A stretch of 9,794 nt of DNA from an uncultured Lachnospiraceae bacterium (GTDB taxonomy: Bacteria > Bacillota > Clostridia > Lachnospirales > Lachnospiraceae), in assembly GCA_937916415.1 (NCBI GenBank), contig CALGGH010000081.1, forward strand, positions 1 to 9,794, in the 5' to 3' direction. Position 1 is the first letter of the stretch; the number at the start of each line of letters is the position of its first letter. A program made the translations under genes and the position numbers. The notes beneath the pieces are model-generated. The model ran no database searches. It was not told the origin of the DNA and was given only the letters and a program-made list of their open reading frames with translations. Positions 6,420 through 9,794 of the stretch are shown here, piece after piece.

Positions 6420-9071
6420 ATGAAACAGTTTACGTCAAAGGAATTACGAAAGAATTGGATCGAGTTTTATGAGAAGAGAGGTCATGTTAACGTCGGGGCG
6501 GTATCGCTGGTTTCCGACGGCTCTACCGGTGCGATGTTTAACGTAGCCGGCATGCAGCCCATCATGCCCTATCTTTTGGGCAAGCCTCATCCCCTGGGAA
6601 CGAGACTCTGTAACGTTCAGGGCTGTGTTCGTACCAACGATATCGACGGCGTAGGCGACAAGAGCCATCTTACCTTCTTTGAGATGATGGGCTCTTGGAG
6701 TCTGGGTGATTACTTCAAAAAAGAAAGATGTCAGTGGAGCTATGAACTTTTGACGGAAGTTTTTAAATTCGACAGAGATCATCTGGCTGCAACCGTTTTT
6801 GAAGGTGACGAAAACGCACCCCGCGACGAAGAAGGCGCAAAGTACAGGATAGAATCGGGCTTTAAGCCGGAGAACGTTTTCTTTTTGCCCGCCGAGGACA
6901 ACTGGTGGGGACTCGAATACGGACCTTGCGGACCGGACTCCGAGATGTTCTATGTTTCGGATGCAGAGCCTTGCGGACCTGATTGCAAACCCGGATGTCA
7001 CTGCGGAAAATATACCGAGATAGGTAATGACGTATTTATGCAGTACGACAAGCAGAAGGACGGGACGCTTCTTCCGCTTGCCAGGAAAAACGTTGATACC
7101 GGTTGGGGACTTGAGAGAAACCTTGCATTCCTTAACGGTGTTGATGACGTTTATCTTACCGATCTGTTTACGGGCGTTATCGCACGCATCGAGGAAAAAT
7201 CGGGGATAAAATACGGTTCCGACGAAAAGGCCACAAGGTCCATGAGGATCATTGCCGACCACTTGAGGACCGGAGTCATGCTTATCGGCGACGAGGCAAA
7301 GCTTCTTCCGTCAAACAGCGGTCCCGGATACGTGCTCAGAAGACTGTTAAGACGTGCCGTAAGACACGGACGTTCACTTAACCTTTCGTTGGATGACATG
7401 CTCGACGTGGCAAGCGTTTATATCGATGACGTTTATTCGGACAGCTATCCTCTCCTTACTCAAAACAAGGATTTTATTCTCAATGAACTTAAGAAGGAGA
7501 TAGTCCGTTTTGAGGCAACGCTTGAAAACGGCATGAAAGAGTTTAAAAAGATCGCTGATGAAAGAAAAGCATCGGGATCAAAGGAAATTGACGGCAAATC
7601 CGCTTTTTATCTCTACGATACGTTCGGATTTCCTTATGAGCTGACGCTTGAAATGGCCGAAGAAGAGGGCTTAAGCGTAAGCGAATCCGGATTTAAGGAA
7701 TCAATGGATGCGCAAAAGAAGCTGGCAAGAGAAAATTCCAATTTCTCGCAGAAATCCGATGCGAGCATATTTGATGAGCTTGACGAATCCGTTAAGAGTA
7801 CGTTCCTTGGTTATGATGCACTGGGATGCGACGGTACGATAGTTGCCATGGCAGGCGGTGATTCGCTCGTATCTGAGTTAAAAGAAGGCGAAGAAGGTTC
7901 CGTGATCACGGATAAGACCACGTTCTACGGTACGATGGGTGGTCAGGTAGGCGATATCGGAAAAATCCTGGGACGTGACGGATCGGTATTTAAGGTTTCG
8001 GAAACGATCCATGTTGCAGGCGGCAGGACCGCACACGTAGGTAATGTTGTTAAGGGCACGTTTAAGCTGTCCGATAAGGTTTCACTTAACGTAGACAAAG
8101 AAAACAGAGCTAAGACTTGCAGAAACCACTCTGCAACACACCTCCTGCAGGCAGCCCTTCAGGAAGTGCTCGGAAAAGACGTACGTCAGCAGGGATCATA
8201 TCAGGATCCCGATAGGACGAGGTTCGACTTCAGCTATGGCGGGGCCATGAACGCAGATCAGATAAGCAGGGTTCAGGCTATTGTAAATGCTGAGATCGCT
8301 GAGGATATTCCCGTTACAACGGACGTCATGAGCATAGACGAAGCTAAGCAATCCGGTGCCATGGCACTGTTTGGGGAGAAGTACGGTGACACGGTCCGCG
8401 TGGTTTCCATGGGAGATTTCTCCAAAGAACTCTGCGGCGGTACTCACGTATCGCATACCGGTGATATCAGGAACTTCAAGATAGTATCCGAGAGCGGCAT
8501 AGCAGCGGGCGTAAGACGCATCGAGGCCATTACCGGCGACAACGTAACGTCGTATTACGAGGGACTCGAGAAGAAACTGGAGGCGGCAGCGGAAGCAGCC
8601 AGGACCAGTCCTGCCGACCTGGTCAAGAAGATAGAAGCCATGCAGAAGCAGATCAAGGAACTGGGATCGGAGGTTGAATCGCTTAAGTCCAAGGCTGCCA
8701 AGGAAGCGCTTGGAGACGTGACGGATCAGGTTAGCGAGGTAGGAGGCGTCAAGCTCATCGCCACGGCCGTCGATGGCGTGGACATGAACGGATTGCGCGA
8801 GCTTTCCGACCGGCTTAAGGAAAAACTGGGAGACGGCGTCGTCGTGCTGGCATCAAATGCGGATGGCAAGGTCAGCCTGGTGGTTTCAGCCACGGATTCA
8901 GCCATTGCCAGGGGCGTGCATGCCGGCAACCTGATCAAGGCCATAGCTCCCAAGGTTGGAGGAGGCGGAGGAGGCCGTCCGAACATGGCTCAGGCCGGAG
9001 GCAAGGATCCCTCGGGCATCGAGGCGGCACTTCAGGAAGCCAGGGCCGCGCTTGAGGGTCAGTTAAGTTAA
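6420..9071 (+). CDS. alaS: Alanine--tRNA ligase (AlaRS)
   Basis: A cytoplasmic class II synthetase that charges tRNA-Ala and hydrolyses mischarged Ser/Gly-tRNA, 883 residues, full length. The catalytic domain (about 1-250) has VRTNDIDGVGD (70-80), TFFEMMGSWSLGDYFKKE (85-102), GPCGPDSEMFY (168-178), a Cys-rich stretch (185-195) and NVDTGWGLERNLA (224-236). The tRNA-recognition region includes GPGYVLRRLLRRAVRHGR (301-318). The editing domain carries HSATH (His570, His574) and CGGTH (Cys672, His676). A helical linker (about 714-765) leads to the C-Ala domain with VGGGGGGRPNMAQAGGKDP (846-864). The first part differs from the usual Lachnospiraceae AlaRS, for instance GPCGPD where GPCGPC is common, while the C-terminal half looks typical. 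Base composition also changes along the gene. The start has only a weak purine-rich ribosome binding site near 6404-6411, and the leader before it is long. Confidence 0.95.
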   Translation: MKQFTSKELRKNWIEFYEKRGHVNVGAVSLVSDGSTGAMFNVAGMQPIMPYLLGKPHPLGTRLCNVQGCVRTNDIDGVGDKSHLTFFEMMGSWSLGDYFKKERCQWSYELLTEVFKFDRDHLAATVFEGDENAPRDEEGAKYRIESGFKPENVFFLPAEDNWWGLEYGPCGPDSEMFYVSDAEPCGPDCKPGCHCGKYTEIGNDVFMQYDKQKDGTLLPLARKNVDTGWGLERNLAFLNGVDDVYLTDLFTGVIARIEEKSGIKYGSDEKATRSMRIIADHLRTGVMLIGDEAKLLPSNSGPGYVLRRLLRRAVRHGRSLNLSLDDMLDVASVYIDDVYSDSYPLLTQNKDFILNELKKEIVRFEATLENGMKEFKKIADERKASGSKEIDGKSAFYLYDTFGFPYELTLEMAEEEGLSVSESGFKESMDAQKKLARENSNFSQKSDASIFDELDESVKSTFLGYDALGCDGTIVAMAGGDSLVSELKEGEEGSVITDKTTFYGTMGGQVGDIGKILGRDGSVFKVSETIHVAGGRTAHVGNVVKGTFKLSDKVSLNVDKENRAKTCRNHSATHLLQAALQEVLGKDVRQQGSYQDPDRTRFDFSYGGAMNADQISRVQAIVNAEIAEDIPVTTDVMSIDEAKQSGAMALFGEKYGDTVRVVSMGDFSKELCGGTHVSHTGDIRNFKIVSESGIAAGVRRIEAITGDNVTSYYEGLEKKLEAAAEAARTSPADLVKKIEAMQKQIKELGSEVESLKSKAAKEALGDVTDQVSEVGGVKLIATAVDGVDMNGLRELSDRLKEKLGDGVVVLASNADGKVSLVVSATDSAIARGVHAGNLIKAIAPKVGGGGGGRPNMAQAGGKDPSGIEAALQEARAALEGQLS

Positions 9072-9075
9072 GAAC

Positions 9076-9794
9076 ATGATCAAGGATTTGCGTTTTGACC
9101 TGCCGGTCGGGAGCCTGCTTCTCTGGTGCATTTTTTACGCCAGGATCAAGAGCCGTTACATGATGAAGCACCCGGAGAAGTATTCGATCCAGGATCGCTA
9201 CGATTTCGGCATGAAGGTCATTGAGAAAATAAAAAAAAGAGCCAGAATCGAGACGCTGGTTTTTGGCAGGGAAAACGTGCCTGAGGATGAAACCGTGGTT
9301 TTCTATGCCAATCATCAGGGCAAGTACGACGCGCTCGGAATACTGGGATCTATGAACAACGTCCCTTCCAGCGTTCTATGGGAAGAACGAAGGGCAAACC
9401 GTTTCCTGGCACACGAGATGAGCTTTTTGGTGAATGCGGTCCTGATTGACCTGGAGAGCATGAAGGGCAAGGCCAAGGGCATAATTGACGCCATTGTGAT
9501 GATAAAGAGCGGAAGCAACATGCTCATTTTCCCTGAGGGCAGGACCAATCCTGTCAAGGGCAACGCGCTGGGTGAATTTCAGTCCGGGTGCTTTGCCTGC
9601 AGCCTGAAGACCGGAACCACCATCGTGCCCGTGACCATATGGGATTCATATAAGGCAATGAACGGCAACAGAATATTTGATCACGTCACCACCCAGGTTC
9701 ATTTTCTCAGGTCAATTCTCTATGAAGAGTATAAGGACATGTCCAAGCAGGAGCTTTCGGAGCTGATCAGGTCCAGGATCGCCGAGAAGCTTGA
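9076..9794 (+). CDS. PlsC-type lysophospholipid acyltransferase, 3' end cut by the window
   Basis: The frame starts at an ATG 4 nt after the alaS stop and stays open for 239 codons to the window edge, where it must be close to its natural end (family members are about 240-260 residues). It carries the catalytic NHxxxxD-type block NHQGKYD (79-85), with His80 and Asp85 as the expected dyad, the substrate-binding FPEGRT (152-157), and IVPVTIW (183-189) matching the last conserved block. A hydrophobic stretch at 11-21 could associate with the membrane. Known relatives transfer a fatty acyl group to lysophosphatidic acid (1-acylglycerol-3-phosphate acyltransferase) in phospholipid synthesis; the exact acceptor here is unproven. 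No strong Shine-Dalgarno sequence precedes the start, so coupling to alaS translation is likely. A run of eight A (9231-9238) lies within the coding sequence. Confidence 0.88.
   Translation, partial: MIKDLRFDLPVGSLLLWCIFYARIKSRYMMKHPEKYSIQDRYDFGMKVIEKIKKRARIETLVFGRENVPEDETVVFYANHQGKYDALGILGSMNNVPSSVLWEERRANRFLAHEMSFLVNAVLIDLESMKGKAKGIIDAIVMIKSGSNMLIFPEGRTNPVKGNALGEFQSGCFACSLKTGTTIVPVTIWDSYKAMNGNRIFDHVTTQVHFLRSILYEEYKDMSKQELSELIRSRIAEKL

Noticed and set aside
6444..7262. Minus-strand open frame of 272 codons inside alaS
   Set aside because: It lies entirely antisense to the conserved AlaRS catalytic domain, with no motif.
1..9794. CRISPR array, insertion sequence, tRNA or phage genes
   Set aside because: No regularly spaced repeats, transposase motifs, tRNA-like cloverleaf or phage-like proteins were seen on either strand.

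Overview
The window looks like a stretch of housekeeping chromosome from a Gram-positive anaerobe of the Clostridia, most likely a Lachnospiraceae member with moderate GC content. The evidence is the archaeal/eukaryote-like single-chain glycyl-tRNA synthetase (GlyQS), a HisRS with a clostridial-looking shortened C-terminus, an SseB-family protein, a lipoprotein with a lipobox, and AGG/AGA-rich arginine codons. This placement comes from remembered family sequences; no search was run. All recognised genes lie on the + strand.

Layout: (1) 1-999, the 3' part of a nucleoside hydrolase-like gene whose true start is probably upstream. (2) 1000-1105, an AT-rich gap that probably carries the promoter of the next unit. 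(3) 1106-6256, a tightly packed run of hisS, a DMT/EamA transporter, sseB-like, a lipoprotein and glyQS. Its junctions are a 1-nt gap, an 8-nt overlap, a 3-nt gap and a 19-nt gap, so it is probably one transcript. (4) 6257-6419, a 163-nt leader with a long imperfect hairpin, a repeated 8-mer that gives an alternative pairing, and two tiny frames. (5) 6420-9071, alaS. (6) 9076 to the end, a PlsC-type acyltransferase cut by the window edge 4 nt after alaS.

Three class II aminoacyl-tRNA synthetases (His, Gly, Ala) therefore lie within 8 kb in one direction, interleaved with membrane and lipid genes of no obvious functional link. This suggests a growth-linked supply unit more than a pathway.

I see no defence system, CRISPR array, transposase, tRNA, rRNA or phage gene. 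The points most worth a second look are the glyQS-alaS leader, the unusual catalytic half of AlaRS with its change of base composition along the gene, and the reduced C-terminal domain of HisRS. None amounts to a clearly new system.
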